From Marinobacter vinifirmus (GTDB lineage Bacteria > Pseudomonadota > Gammaproteobacteria > Pseudomonadales > Oleiphilaceae): DNA of 55,504 nucleotides. Made by a program: the position numbers and the translations under genes. Positions 6,375 to 14,940 of this stretch are shown here, in pieces; the stretch's first letter is position 1; each line of letters starts with the position of its first letter. The notes under the pieces are model-generated. The model searched no databases. It saw nothing but the letters and a program-made list of their open reading frames with translations, and was not told the origin of the DNA. The stretch spans positions 1 to 55,504 of the forward strand of contig NZ_NEFY01000016.1 of assembly GCF_002258215.1 (NCBI RefSeq). The letters are read 5' to 3'.

Positions 6375-8370
6375 AATAAGAAAAGGTCGAATTGGTGATT
6401 TTATTCGTGGATCCGATACCTGGCTCCACGGTAGTCAAATGTTTTTCTTTAGTGCGGCATGGATAATCCTATTTGGAATAATTATCAGCCTTTTGGTAGC
6501 TTCAATTTATTCATGGATAGTTACTGATGAATGTGCTTTTTCTAACGCCTACACATATTACTGGGCAAAACTTAAATCATTAGTTGCGCCATTCTCCTCT
6601 GTAGGGATTGGATCGTGTGTTCCTGTTGAGGCTAAAACCGTCCCTTCAACTTTTGTGACTGGCGAGGCCTTCTTTAAAGAGGCCGCAGGACAGTTCGTTG
6701 GGAAACTGGGCTTTTATTTTGGTGCGTCCTTTTTGGCATATATCCCGGTAGGTTTTTATCTCGGGTATAAAGCCATAAAGCGAGGAAAAGATATTAAGTC
6801 CGATAAATATATCCGTGGTGCAAAAATTGTTAGCCAGGATGAATTGAAACGGGAGGTCATTGATAAGCACGGTGCATCAGATCTCGCTATTGGTGATCTG
6901 CCCTTGCCCGCAGGCTTTGCCAAAAAACACACACTTATCAGTGGTACGACCGGTGCCGGTAAATCCACTGCGCTGATTCACCTGCTGAAAGCAATTCGCG
7001 CCCGTGGAGATCGAGCAGTTGTGTACGACAAAAAAGGCGAGTTCGTTGAAATGTTCTATCGGGACAAAGTAGACCACATTCTGAATCCCTCGGATGAGCG
7101 CTCCCACCAGTGGAACCCATGGGCCGAAATGGCTTCACCGTTCGACGCCGACTGGATTGCAGAAACACTGTTCCCTGAGAACAACAGTAATGGCGGAGGT
7201 AATGACAAATTTTTCGTGAATGCCGCCAGAAACGTGGTCTCTGCGGCTTTGCAGACTCTCTATCTGGATGGCCCGCAATCGGTAATGACACTGTTGCAGG
7301 CGACCGCATGGAATGACGCTGAACTGCTCAGAGAGCTTGTTGCTGGCACCCCGGCTGCTGTGTATTTCAACGAGGAAAACGAGAGGACATTGGAGAGCAT
7401 TCGCTCCACCATTGTTGATGGAATCCGACCGCTAAGGCTGCTTAAACAAGGCGAGGATCGTGGTTATTTTTCCATCCGGGATTGGATCGCTCAGGGTGAC
7501 GAAACCGATGCTGATGATTCCTGGCTGTTCCTGCCTGTCAGAGAATCCGAGATCGAGATACAGAAACCGCTGATTTCCACGTGGATCCAGTCTGCGGCCA
7601 AGGGTCTCATGACTCGTGGTGTGAATAACGACCGGATTCTCTGGCTGATTGTGGATGAGCTCCCGAGCCTGAAAAAAATTCCGGCTCTATCCATGCTGAT
7701 GGCTGAAGGGCGTGGTTTTGGTGCGGCGGTCGTTCTCGGGATTCAGGAGATTAACCAGCTGGAGGAGGAGTTCGGGAAAAACGTTTCCAAAACGATCCTC
7801 GGTCTTTGCTCTACGCAGTTGCATTTCCGTCTGAACAATTCTGACACTGCCGAGTGGGTATCCAAAACGCTGGGCGAGGCTGAGCGAGAGGAGATTGACG
7901 AGGATCTGAACTATTCCGCTGACGACATCCGCGATGGCGTTCGAGTCAGCAGTAAACGCCAGAACCGAAAAATCGTTCTGCCCAGCGAGATCATGGATCT
8001 GCCGGATCTCACCTGCTACGCCAAACTATGGGGAGTTGAATCAAAGGCAAAACTTGATGTGCCCTTCCTACGGCTACCGAAGATTTCTGAAGGCTTTGTG
8101 CAGGGCAACGAGGATGACAGCGTTGGTATGCGCCTGCTGAGGCTGGCACGAGCCGCAGCGGTTCCGGCAGATATGGAAATAGCTACTGACGATCCGGGCT
8201 CACTGGACGTTGATTCAGAGGAGTCCGCTACTCAGCCCAATGGGGACAATGACAACAATCAACCCGTTGATCAGGAATCCGAGACCGAACAATCCGGTTC
8301 TGATTCGGTGCTGGAATCTGCGGGTAACGATGACTATCTGTTCGATCTGCTGGGAGGGAAAAAATCATGA
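6367..8370 (+). CDS. type IV coupling protein (TrwB/TraD-like)
   Basis: A 667-residue inner-membrane ATPase that would link the relaxosome to a type IV secretion channel and drive DNA export. Two transmembrane segments are visible near residues 25-50 and 110-135, followed by a cytoplasmic RecA-like domain with Walker A GTTGAGKST at 193-201 and Walker B around D430-E431 (WLIVDELPSL). Motifs such as WNPWAEM and GFGAAVVLGIQEINQL fit TraD/TrwB. The acidic C-terminal tail is typical. ATG 6367 is chosen because AGGAGG lies 8 nt upstream; an in-frame ATG at 6361 is too close. The last four bases overlap the relaxase start (ATGA). Confidence 0.93.
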   Translation: MPEIRKGRIGDFIRGSDTWLHGSQMFFFSAAWIILFGIIISLLVASIYSWIVTDECAFSNAYTYYWAKLKSLVAPFSSVGIGSCVPVEAKTVPSTFVTGEAFFKEAAGQFVGKLGFYFGASFLAYIPVGFYLGYKAIKRGKDIKSDKYIRGAKIVSQDELKREVIDKHGASDLAIGDLPLPAGFAKKHTLISGTTGAGKSTALIHLLKAIRARGDRAVVYDKKGEFVEMFYRDKVDHILNPSDERSHQWNPWAEMASPFDADWIAETLFPENNSNGGGNDKFFVNAARNVVSAALQTLYLDGPQSVMTLLQATAWNDAELLRELVAGTPAAVYFNEENERTLESIRSTIVDGIRPLRLLKQGEDRGYFSIRDWIAQGDETDADDSWLFLPVRESEIEIQKPLISTWIQSAAKGLMTRGVNNDRILWLIVDELPSLKKIPALSMLMAEGRGFGAAVVLGIQEINQLEEEFGKNVSKTILGLCSTQLHFRLNNSDTAEWVSKTLGEAEREEIDEDLNYSADDIRDGVRVSSKRQNRKIVLPSEIMDLPDLTCYAKLWGVESKAKLDVPFLRLPKISEGFVQGNEDDSVGMRLLRLARAAAVPADMEIATDDPGSLDVDSEESATQPNGDNDNNQPVDQESETEQSGSDSVLESAGNDDYLFDLLGGKKS

Positions 8371-11300
8371 TGTCGGCCTCGTCTATTAAAAGCGCCGGTG
8401 CGGCTGGCCACTATTTTGAGCAGGATGATTACTATGTAGACGGCTTATCGCCGTCTGCATGGGTAGGCAGTGGTGCTGAAACGCTCGGGTTAACCGGCGA
8501 TGTTGACCGCGAAAGCTTCAAGTCCTTGCTTGAAGGCCAGCTTCCCACTGGAGAGAGAGTTGGAACGGTTCGAGATGGCGAGTGGAAACATCAACCCGGA
8601 ACCGACCTGACTTTCTCCGCTCCCAAAAGTGTTTCCATTCTCGCGGAGGTTGCCGGTGACCAACGGCTTCTCACTGCCCATGACCGAGCTGTTCAATCGG
8701 TTCTCGCCCACATAGAACAGGAGTACATCGTCACACGTAACCGTTGCCGGGCGACGGATACCGTTGAATATGAAAAAACCGGTTCAATGGTAGCTGCGAC
8801 CTTCAAACATACCACCAGCCGTGCTCTGGATCCCCAGCTACACACCCACGCCGTTGTCATGAATCTGACTCAGCGGGCAGATGGTGAATGGAGATCGACC
8901 GAAAACAAGCCGATTTTCATCGACCAGAAACACCTCGGATTGGTCTACCGGCAGTTCCTGGCAGAAGAGGTGCAAAGTTTGGGGTATCGGCTTGACCATG
9001 GACGAGATGGCACATGGGAGATCTCTGGACTGGATAAGGATGTAATCAGGGAGTTTTCCAAACGCTCTGAGGCGATAGGCGATGCGCTGGAGGCTCGCGG
9101 AAAAAACCGTGATACCGCGACGGCTGCGGAAAAAGAAACTGCCACACTGGATACTCGTGACCGCAAAGTTGCGGCAGAGCGTGGAGAGCTGTTGGATCGT
9201 TGGCACAACGAAATAGGGCACGAAAAGCTTTCCGAACTTCAGGATTTCGTTCAGCAATCCCAGCGTCACACAGCAACTCATGAGCAGCGTTCAGAGGCAT
9301 TACTGGCCAGGATACAGGTAGCCAACCAAGCGGTTATGTGGGCGGCAGAGCATCTGGGAGAGCGTGACACCTCATGGGCTCGCCATGATCTACTCAAAGA
9401 GGCCAGCCGCTACGCTGGAGCGCGGGCGGTTCTCACCGACATCCAGAATGCTATTGATGCGGCAGCCCGAGAGGGGCAGCTCATTGAAAAAAGCGTTCGG
9501 GTTTACGACAAGGTGAGCAAGCAGGAGGTGGACGTTCCCGGTTACACCTCGAAAACGGCAATTGGTATCGAGGATGAAATGCTCAAGGAAGAGTATGTAG
9601 GCCGTAATAAAAGCAACGCTCTGTGTGATGCTGAGGCGGCGCAAAACGCGGTGGCAAAAGCAGAGCAACAGGCTGCTGAACAGGGATACAGCTGGAACGC
9701 AGATCAGAAACGAGCAACCGCAGGGATTCTGACCTCTGAGAATCGAATCGTGGGTATTCAGGGGCTGGCCGGTACAGCAAAAACCAACTCGGTGCTCCGG
9801 ACAGTTTCCGAGACGGCGGAACGTCTGGGCTATGAGGTGAGGGGGCTCACTCCAACCAACTCTGCGGCTCAAAGCCTGGCTGAAGGGGCGGGCATACAGG
9901 CCAACACTATCCAGTCCTTCCTCGCTCAGAATAGAAACGAGTGGGTGCAGGAGAAAAAGAGCCAGGCTCAGATCGACAAAATTGATCGGCGTCTGGAAAG
10001 GATTGAGCAGCAGCTGGCGAATCCCACAGTCGATCTCCAAACCGGACTACAGATCCCGGAGGACTCTCCGCTGTACCAAAAGCGACTCGACGAACTCCGT
10101 TACGAACGAACAGAGTTGCAGGGAGAGCGCGAAGGACTTACCAAAAGCCTGCAAAAAAAACCGCAGCTATGGATCGTTGATGAGGCCAGTATGGTGGGCA
10201 CCAAGTTGATGCGCGACCTGCTACAGCGGGCTGGCCAAGTAGGCGCTCGCGTCATTCTGACTGGTGATGTCCGGCAGCTCGCCTCGGTTGAGGCTGGCGC
10301 AGCGTTTCGGCAGCTACAGAACCACGGGATGGAAACCTACCATCTAGAAGAAATCGTTAGGCAGACTAACCGAGGAACTAGGGATGCGGTTTATCTCTCT
10401 TTGATGAAGAAGGCGAAACAGGCACTCGACCGAATCCAAGAAAGCGGTAGTGTGATCAAGGAGATGGTTGCCCACAAAGTAAACGGAGAAATCGACCATG
10501 AACAAAGCGGCGAATTGCGCAGGGAAGAGCTTGTGAAGGACTACATGGCTCTCGCGCCAGAAGAGCGAGCCAAAAGCACCATCCTAGAGCCCAGCCGTGA
10601 AGGTAGGAGCCGTACCAATGAGCTTATTCGCAGCGCTTTGAAGGAAGAAGGCACCCTTGGCGATGAAATTCGGGTTCAGCGGTTATCTTCTGTTGATTCA
10701 ACTGAAGCCGAGCGGCGGCTTATCGGGACTTACCAGGATGGCCAGATTGTCAGGTTTTCTCGCAACTATAAGCGAGATGGCATCAAGCAAGGAGCGTACT
10801 ACGAGGTCGTTGGCCGTGAGGATCAGAGTGTCCTGTTGAAGCTACACGGTTCGGATGAGGAGGCAACCATAATTCGCTTCACTCCAGAGCGTTATTCTGC
10901 CAGCAATGTCCAGATATTCGGTCTGACGGAGAGTGAGTTAGCCGTTGGCGAACAAGTAGTTTGGCGTGACAATGATCACGCGACATGTCGGTTTAACAGT
11001 GAAACTGCGATTGTTAAAAATATTGAAGGCGGGATTGTTACATTCACGCTAGCAAATGGAAAGGTTGAAAAATTTGATATGTCACAATTGAAAAACTCTC
11101 ATTGGGATCATGGATATGCAATGACAGTTAACGCCGCCCAAGGTAAAACAGCCGAGAACGTATTTGTACACGCTGAGACTAACAGAAAGGCTCTGCTGAA
11201 TACTGAGCAGTTCTATGTCCAGCTTTCGCGGGCAAAGAATGGCGTTTACCTCTACACAGACTCCCGTGAAGGGTTAGTGAAAGCGGTTGAGCAGCGCACT

Positions 11301-11468
11301 GGACAGAAACAGGCGGCGAAAGAAAGTCGCTTCCAGCCGCTCGCACCGCTGGATCACCTGATGGACAAGCTATGGGGCCGCGACAAGCCGCAGCAAGAAC
11401 AGCAGAACCAGCGGGAAGCCGCGCACCGACAAAACCAAGACCGTGGTGGCATGGCGCTTTCGCGGTAA
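8367..11468 (+). CDS. MOBF conjugative relaxase-helicase (TrwC/TraI-like)
   Basis: A 1033-residue two-domain protein. The N-terminal relaxase domain (about 1-300) has catalytic tyrosines at Y16, Y22 and Y23 and the metal-binding histidines H148, H159 and H161 (PQLHTHAVVMN), matching TrwC. It would cut oriT and attach to the 5' end. The C-terminal helicase domain has a Walker A-like GLAGTAKT at 466-473, in which the glycine before the lysine is alanine, and a DEAS box at D605-E606. The tail ends DRGGMALSR. ATG 8367 follows GGGAGG and overlaps the coupling-protein stop. Length matches TrwC (966) more than F TraI (1756). Confidence 0.94.
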   Translation: MMSASSIKSAGAAGHYFEQDDYYVDGLSPSAWVGSGAETLGLTGDVDRESFKSLLEGQLPTGERVGTVRDGEWKHQPGTDLTFSAPKSVSILAEVAGDQRLLTAHDRAVQSVLAHIEQEYIVTRNRCRATDTVEYEKTGSMVAATFKHTTSRALDPQLHTHAVVMNLTQRADGEWRSTENKPIFIDQKHLGLVYRQFLAEEVQSLGYRLDHGRDGTWEISGLDKDVIREFSKRSEAIGDALEARGKNRDTATAAEKETATLDTRDRKVAAERGELLDRWHNEIGHEKLSELQDFVQQSQRHTATHEQRSEALLARIQVANQAVMWAAEHLGERDTSWARHDLLKEASRYAGARAVLTDIQNAIDAAAREGQLIEKSVRVYDKVSKQEVDVPGYTSKTAIGIEDEMLKEEYVGRNKSNALCDAEAAQNAVAKAEQQAAEQGYSWNADQKRATAGILTSENRIVGIQGLAGTAKTNSVLRTVSETAERLGYEVRGLTPTNSAAQSLAEGAGIQANTIQSFLAQNRNEWVQEKKSQAQIDKIDRRLERIEQQLANPTVDLQTGLQIPEDSPLYQKRLDELRYERTELQGEREGLTKSLQKKPQLWIVDEASMVGTKLMRDLLQRAGQVGARVILTGDVRQLASVEAGAAFRQLQNHGMETYHLEEIVRQTNRGTRDAVYLSLMKKAKQALDRIQESGSVIKEMVAHKVNGEIDHEQSGELRREELVKDYMALAPEERAKSTILEPSREGRSRTNELIRSALKEEGTLGDEIRVQRLSSVDSTEAERRLIGTYQDGQIVRFSRNYKRDGIKQGAYYEVVGREDQSVLLKLHGSDEEATIIRFTPERYSASNVQIFGLTESELAVGEQVVWRDNDHATCRFNSETAIVKNIEGGIVTFTLANGKVEKFDMSQLKNSHWDHGYAMTVNAAQGKTAENVFVHAETNRKALLNTEQFYVQLSRAKNGVYLYTDSREGLVKAVEQRTGQKQAAKESRFQPLAPLDHLMDKLWGRDKPQQEQQNQREAAHRQNQDRGGMALSR

Positions 11469-11475
11469 GCATCAC

Positions 11476-11507
11476 ACTGTAATTACCGTAATTACGGTAA
11501 TTACAGT
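11476..11507. repeat. 32-bp perfect palindrome of three GTAATTAC units
   Basis: The sequence is a complete palindrome with no loop, made of three copies of the 8-bp palindrome GTAATTAC spaced by single bases (C, then G), giving a 9-bp period. It lies 8 nt after the relaxase stop codon and before the lipoprotein promoter. It lacks the T-run of an intrinsic terminator and looks more like a cooperative protein-binding site. Confidence 0.7.
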
Positions 11508-11530
11508 TCCCTTCATTTAATCTCGATCAA

Positions 11531-11580
11531 AACTTTCACATGTGAAAGTTTCTATCTTGATAATGCACCCAAAACGGGCA
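11531..11580 (+). promoter_or_regulatory. promoter with CACATGTG palindrome and CUP-like element, copy A
   Basis: The perfect 20-bp palindrome AACTTTCACATGTGAAAGTT (11531-11550) overlaps a possible -35 box TTCACA (11535-11540). With an 18-bp spacer the -10 box is GATAAT (11559-11564). It is followed at once by GCACCCAAAACGGGCA (11565-11580), 88 nt before the lipoprotein ATG. The palindrome recurs at 13270-13285 and 16208-16221. Confidence 0.7.
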
Positions 11581-11652
11581 AAACGAGAGGCCGGGATTCT
11601 GTCTGGCCCATGGAAGAATGTCTCTGTAGAAACAAAATAAGGAGAGGTGATC

Positions 11653-13239
11653 ATGAAGTATCCCAGTCTTTTCAAACCACTTGCCCTTACCGTAACCGTG
11701 TCGCTTTTCAGCGGATGCGCTGCACTGAATGACTCTGTCGAAAAAGCAGCTGGCCTCACCGGCATGACGGATCCCGCGCCAGAAACCACCAGTGAGGCGG
11801 TTGATGTAGCCGGAGGACTGGCGAATCTGCGCTCCGTTGGATTTATTGAATCGGATTTTGGCTCCTCAGCAGCTATGCGGTCTGCCGCGACGATGTTAGC
11901 TGCGCTGGGTTCAGAGTGGGCACAGTTTAATGGCTGGACGGCAGAGATCCTGGAATCGAATCAGCGATACAGGGAGCGCATTCGGGAACGGGATGAGCAG
12001 CGGCGTAAAAAGTGGCTGATCGGCAATAACGCCAGCCCCGGCGTTTTGCACCGGAATGATTTTTCCGATGCTGAGGAGCGCTTGGTTCGCGAGAAAATGG
12101 CTCCGGTGTCGTGCTTCACTGAGTCTGGCGTTCGAGATTACTCGGACTACGCCGATGCTGAGGTTATTCGGGAAGTGAGTTTCGCTAATATGCCGCGTCT
12201 GGCTTTCCAGCGTTGGAAAAGGACGGAACTTGAGACCGGCAATCGCATGACCTGGGATGAGTATGTGGACGCCCGAATCGAGACGGAGATGGGCCGGGAG
12301 CCATGGAAATGGGAGGATTCGGAGCAGTTTCTGAAAACCTCTCACTATCGCCAGCGAGCTTTGCGGTCGTGGGCTGAAAACTGTTCCATCGGAACACCGG
12401 TCGAGCACGTTCATTATGTTCTGAATACGCATTTTCTCGATGTGCGGAATTCGCTCTACGCAGCGGCGATTGATCGCGTGGGCGCAAATTCGGCTTATCG
12501 TATGGCTCAGCAGGCTATGGAAACGCAGGTTGGAACTCTGAATGGCATTGCTCAGGCACTATGGGAGGCATCTGATACTGGCCAGTGGCAGACGCCGAAA
12601 CAGCCGCTACCTGCCTACGTTGGACGGTCGCCGGGTGTGCTCGTGCAGCATCTGGGCGGCATGTGCAGCTATTTTGGGGCCAGTGATAGCCCGGAACCCA
12701 ACAGCGCCACCATTGACGCGCTTGCCATGGCTCTGGGGGCAGAGCAGCGATCCACTGATCGAGGGTTTCACTGCCTGAGCTGGGGATCTGGCAACTGGGA
12801 AAAAATCGCCTCGATGGTCTCCGAGGAGTCGCGCCTCATCCGTGATTACCTGCGGCAATATTCCCCTGTAAAAAACGGCTATTTGGTTCCCAGCTGGACC
12901 TATCCTGGCCCCCAGCAGCGCGGTGAGATTCATTCCGTTAGAGCGCGAGATCATCGGCGGGATAGCGGTTACAGCAACCTGCCTGTCCATGAACGGGAGA
13001 CCTGTACGACCTATGCTGCGAAAAACTCCAATCTGATGACTTGGACGTACCCCGCCTGCGACACGCTGGAGGCCCTCAACGCCGCTTTTGATGAGCGAGA
13101 GTCCCTGATGGTTGCCGCAGGCCGCCGTGATGCCTACATATGCGCAAATAGCGAAACCAGTCCCTCAGAACCCGACCTGACAGCCTGCCCCTCTTTATAC
13201 CCTCGCAACAGTCTGGCCAGTGGCCACCACAAAAACTGA
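11653..13239 (+). CDS. large putative lipoprotein of the mobile element
   Basis: A 528-residue protein with a lipoprotein signal (MKYPSLFKPLALTVTVSLFSGC), so the mature protein starts at Cys22. The rest is soluble and rich in charged and aromatic residues, with a charged segment at about 95-125 (RYRERIRERDEQRRKKW) and scattered cysteines in the C-terminal half. No family is recognised. The ATG at 11653 is preferred (AGGAGAGG upstream) over an in-frame GTG at 11647. It is alone in its transcription unit, following a CUP-like regulated promoter and ending at a terminator (13250-13270). It may work in the envelope during mating or in exclusion. Confidence 0.68.
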   Translation: MKYPSLFKPLALTVTVSLFSGCAALNDSVEKAAGLTGMTDPAPETTSEAVDVAGGLANLRSVGFIESDFGSSAAMRSAATMLAALGSEWAQFNGWTAEILESNQRYRERIRERDEQRRKKWLIGNNASPGVLHRNDFSDAEERLVREKMAPVSCFTESGVRDYSDYADAEVIREVSFANMPRLAFQRWKRTELETGNRMTWDEYVDARIETEMGREPWKWEDSEQFLKTSHYRQRALRSWAENCSIGTPVEHVHYVLNTHFLDVRNSLYAAAIDRVGANSAYRMAQQAMETQVGTLNGIAQALWEASDTGQWQTPKQPLPAYVGRSPGVLVQHLGGMCSYFGASDSPEPNSATIDALAMALGAEQRSTDRGFHCLSWGSGNWEKIASMVSEESRLIRDYLRQYSPVKNGYLVPSWTYPGPQQRGEIHSVRARDHRRDSGYSNLPVHERETCTTYAAKNSNLMTWTYPACDTLEALNAAFDERESLMVAAGRRDAYICANSETSPSEPDLTACPSLYPRNSLASGHHKN

Positions 13240-13249
13240 CTTTCCACTC

Positions 13250-13273
13250 AGGGGCCGACAGGCCCCTTTCTTT
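13250..13273 (+). terminator. intrinsic terminator after the large lipoprotein gene
   Basis: A GGGGCC/GGCCCC stem with a GACA loop is followed by TTTCTTT. The T-run runs into the next CACATGTG palindrome, so termination and the next promoter are packed together. Confidence 0.7.
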
Positions 13274-13320
13274 CACATGTGAAAGTTTCCTCTCGCCTAC
13301 TAATGCACCCAAAAAGGGAA
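13270..13320 (+). promoter_or_regulatory. CACATGTG palindrome and CUP-like element, copy B
   Basis: CTTTCACATGTGAAAG (13270-13285) is followed after 19 bp by GCACCCAAAAAGGGAA (13305-13320), a variant in which the right half of the dyad is weaker. A TACTAA sequence at 13298-13303 could be a poorly spaced -10 box. The element begins 90 nt before the ATG at 13395. Confidence 0.6.
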
Positions 13321-13394
13321 AAAGCGCAGGCATGCATTTTTCTCGACTTATGGAATGCTATCTATGAGCTTGAAGCAAAGAAGGTGACTGTCTT

Positions 13395-13613
13395 ATGAAG
13401 CTTTTAGAGAAACTTTTCTCACCGAAAAAAACTGTTCCCGAGCCGCCGACCGTTCGGCTCAGCGAACAGATCGGCGCTGTGATCGCGCAGCTGGAGCAGC
13501 AGGAGCGTGATCTACAGGCCATGCAGCGGCAGCTGGAGCACGTTTTTCATCCGGACAATTTCGTGAGCGCTGAATATAAGAATGGCGTGCTTACCGTGAC
13601 TCATCGTTATTGA
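13395..13613 (+). CDS. small hypothetical protein
   Basis: A 72-residue protein of unknown function. The N-terminus is basic (MKLLEKLFSPKK), the middle is a probable coiled-coil rich in Q and E (QIGAVIAQLEQQERDLQAMQ), and the end has a short beta-like segment (SAEYKNGVLTVTHRY). An AAGGTGAC site precedes the ATG. It is followed after 12 bp by the 280-residue gene, so the two form an operon under the CUP-like promoter. It could be a chaperone or regulator for its neighbour, which is inference. Confidence 0.6.
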   Translation: MKLLEKLFSPKKTVPEPPTVRLSEQIGAVIAQLEQQERDLQAMQRQLEHVFHPDNFVSAEYKNGVLTVTHRY

Positions 13614-13625
13614 GGGGATAGTCAG

Positions 13626-14468
13626 ATGGAAATGAACGAACAGGCGAAAATTGCGAGCATTCTGAGCTCGCTGGCAGAGTCAAAAGAGGCTGATCCTGCG
13701 AAATTTTTTACTGAGCTGGTTAAGGGCGCGGAGGCGGCACTGGATGCCGGGCGGATTACAGAGCGTGAAAATCAGGGTCAGCGCCCGTCCGGTGAGGAGA
13801 TGGTTAAATCGGATTTCGATTTTTCGAAAATGTCCGAGGCACCGCATCTGGCAAGGGAACAGCTGGAGGCTGTCAAAAAAACCGCCGAGATGGTTGAGTC
13901 ACTGGAGGAGGCTGGCTACAAAAAACCGGAACAGGGTAATTGGGTTAGCAGCATGCTCGACAACCATCAGCGCGGGTACATGCAAAGCGATATTTTCACT
14001 GAGGCCGCTGTAGGTCTCGTCTGGATGGCAGCGAAACTGGCAGAAAAAATCATTGAAGGCCCCGAAAAAGAGCAGACACAAGATCGCAAAGGAGAATTGG
14101 TCTCAGAGATCAAAGGTGAGCTCGCGAAAATCGGTAAAGCCGCCGAGAAACAGCTGGCTCACAGCCATATCCGAGAGGCTAATCAGGGCCGAGATGTGGT
14201 TATGTCGATGATGGTCACTCAAGCACGCAACGTTTGGCGATCAGGCGACCACCAAAAAGCGGATCAAATGATCATTCAGACTCATGAAAAGTTGGCCAAC
14301 GAAGCGAAAAAACAACATATGCACTATGAGCCAAGTCCGAAGTTCCAGAAAATCGTTTCTGAGGCTCACGCTCGTGAAAAACAGCGCGAAAAGAGCTTGG
14401 GTAAAGCGCCACAGGAGGCGCTAGCTCATAACACCGGAAAAGATCGGGACAGAGGGATGGCTCTCTGA
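13626..14468 (+). CDS. hypothetical protein with a relaxase-like C-terminal tail
   Basis: A 280-residue, highly charged, mostly helical protein with no recognised family and no signal peptide. Its last residues, KDRDRGMAL, resemble the last residues of the relaxase of the same element (DRGGMALSR). C-terminal tails often act as secretion signals for type IV systems, so this protein may be exported together with the relaxase-DNA complex into the recipient. That is inference from the shared tail. The ATG at 13626 has a GAGGGG site; ATG 13632 is an alternative. It ends before a bidirectional terminator. Confidence 0.65.
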   Translation: MEMNEQAKIASILSSLAESKEADPAKFFTELVKGAEAALDAGRITERENQGQRPSGEEMVKSDFDFSKMSEAPHLAREQLEAVKKTAEMVESLEEAGYKKPEQGNWVSSMLDNHQRGYMQSDIFTEAAVGLVWMAAKLAEKIIEGPEKEQTQDRKGELVSEIKGELAKIGKAAEKQLAHSHIREANQGRDVVMSMMVTQARNVWRSGDHQKADQMIIQTHEKLANEAKKQHMHYEPSPKFQKIVSEAHAREKQREKSLGKAPQEALAHNTGKDRDRGMAL

Positions 14469-14489
14469 GCGATAACAGTAACAGCCATG

Positions 14490-14517
14490 AAAAAGCCCCA
14501 AAGCAGGGGCTTTTTCT
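14490..14517. terminator. bidirectional intrinsic terminator
   Basis: AAAAAGCCCC and GGGGCTTTTT form a 10-bp stem with a short loop, giving T-runs in both directions. It separates the plus-strand 280-residue gene from the minus-strand envelope gene pair. Confidence 0.9.
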
Positions 14518-14539
14518 TTATCTGCAAGAACTTAACGTT

Positions 14540-14929
14540 TCAGTTTGCACGGGGCGGAATACCCTGGCTCTCCCTCAGTGCCGCCCGCATATCATCGAGA
14601 TCCTGATCCATCTGCTCGAATGATTCATCGAGATCCTGAGATAACAGCTCACGCTGACGTTTTAGCTGGGCAATCCGGGAATCCCGTTCCTCCTGCCGGG
14701 CCTCAAAACGCTCTTTCTTTTCAGCCCGTTCCTCACTGGACGAAGGCGGGTTGTCAAAATCGTTCCATGCCTCCGCGAAATCGCGGCGGAACTCCTCTGA
14801 CTGGATCTGCTGCTGCACCTCGTGTGCCTTTTGCTGGATTACCACATCCTGACGCCCCTGAAGCGCGAAGAATACGATAGCAGCGGTCATTGGTACGGAA
14901 ATGGCGAGGCCATACAGAAATGATTTCAT
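14540..14929 (-). CDS. membrane-anchored coiled-coil protein
   Basis: A 129-residue protein with one N-terminal membrane segment (residues 4-24, FLYGLAISVPMTAAIVFFAL) and a long, highly charged helical remainder (E, R, Q and D rich, residues 32-120), probably a periplasmic coiled-coil. A strong AAAGGAG site precedes the ATG. The gene begins 11 nt after the stop codon of the secreted 387-residue protein, so both are one operon. No family is recognised. Topology and company suggest an envelope role in the mobile element, for example assembly of a surface structure or entry exclusion. Confidence 0.62.
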   Translation of the reverse strand: MKSFLYGLAISVPMTAAIVFFALQGRQDVVIQQKAHEVQQQIQSEEFRRDFAEAWNDFDNPPSSSEERAEKKERFEARQEERDSRIAQLKRQRELLSQDLDESFEQMDQDLDDMRAALRESQGIPPRAN

Positions 14930-14940
14930 GGTGCGCTCCT

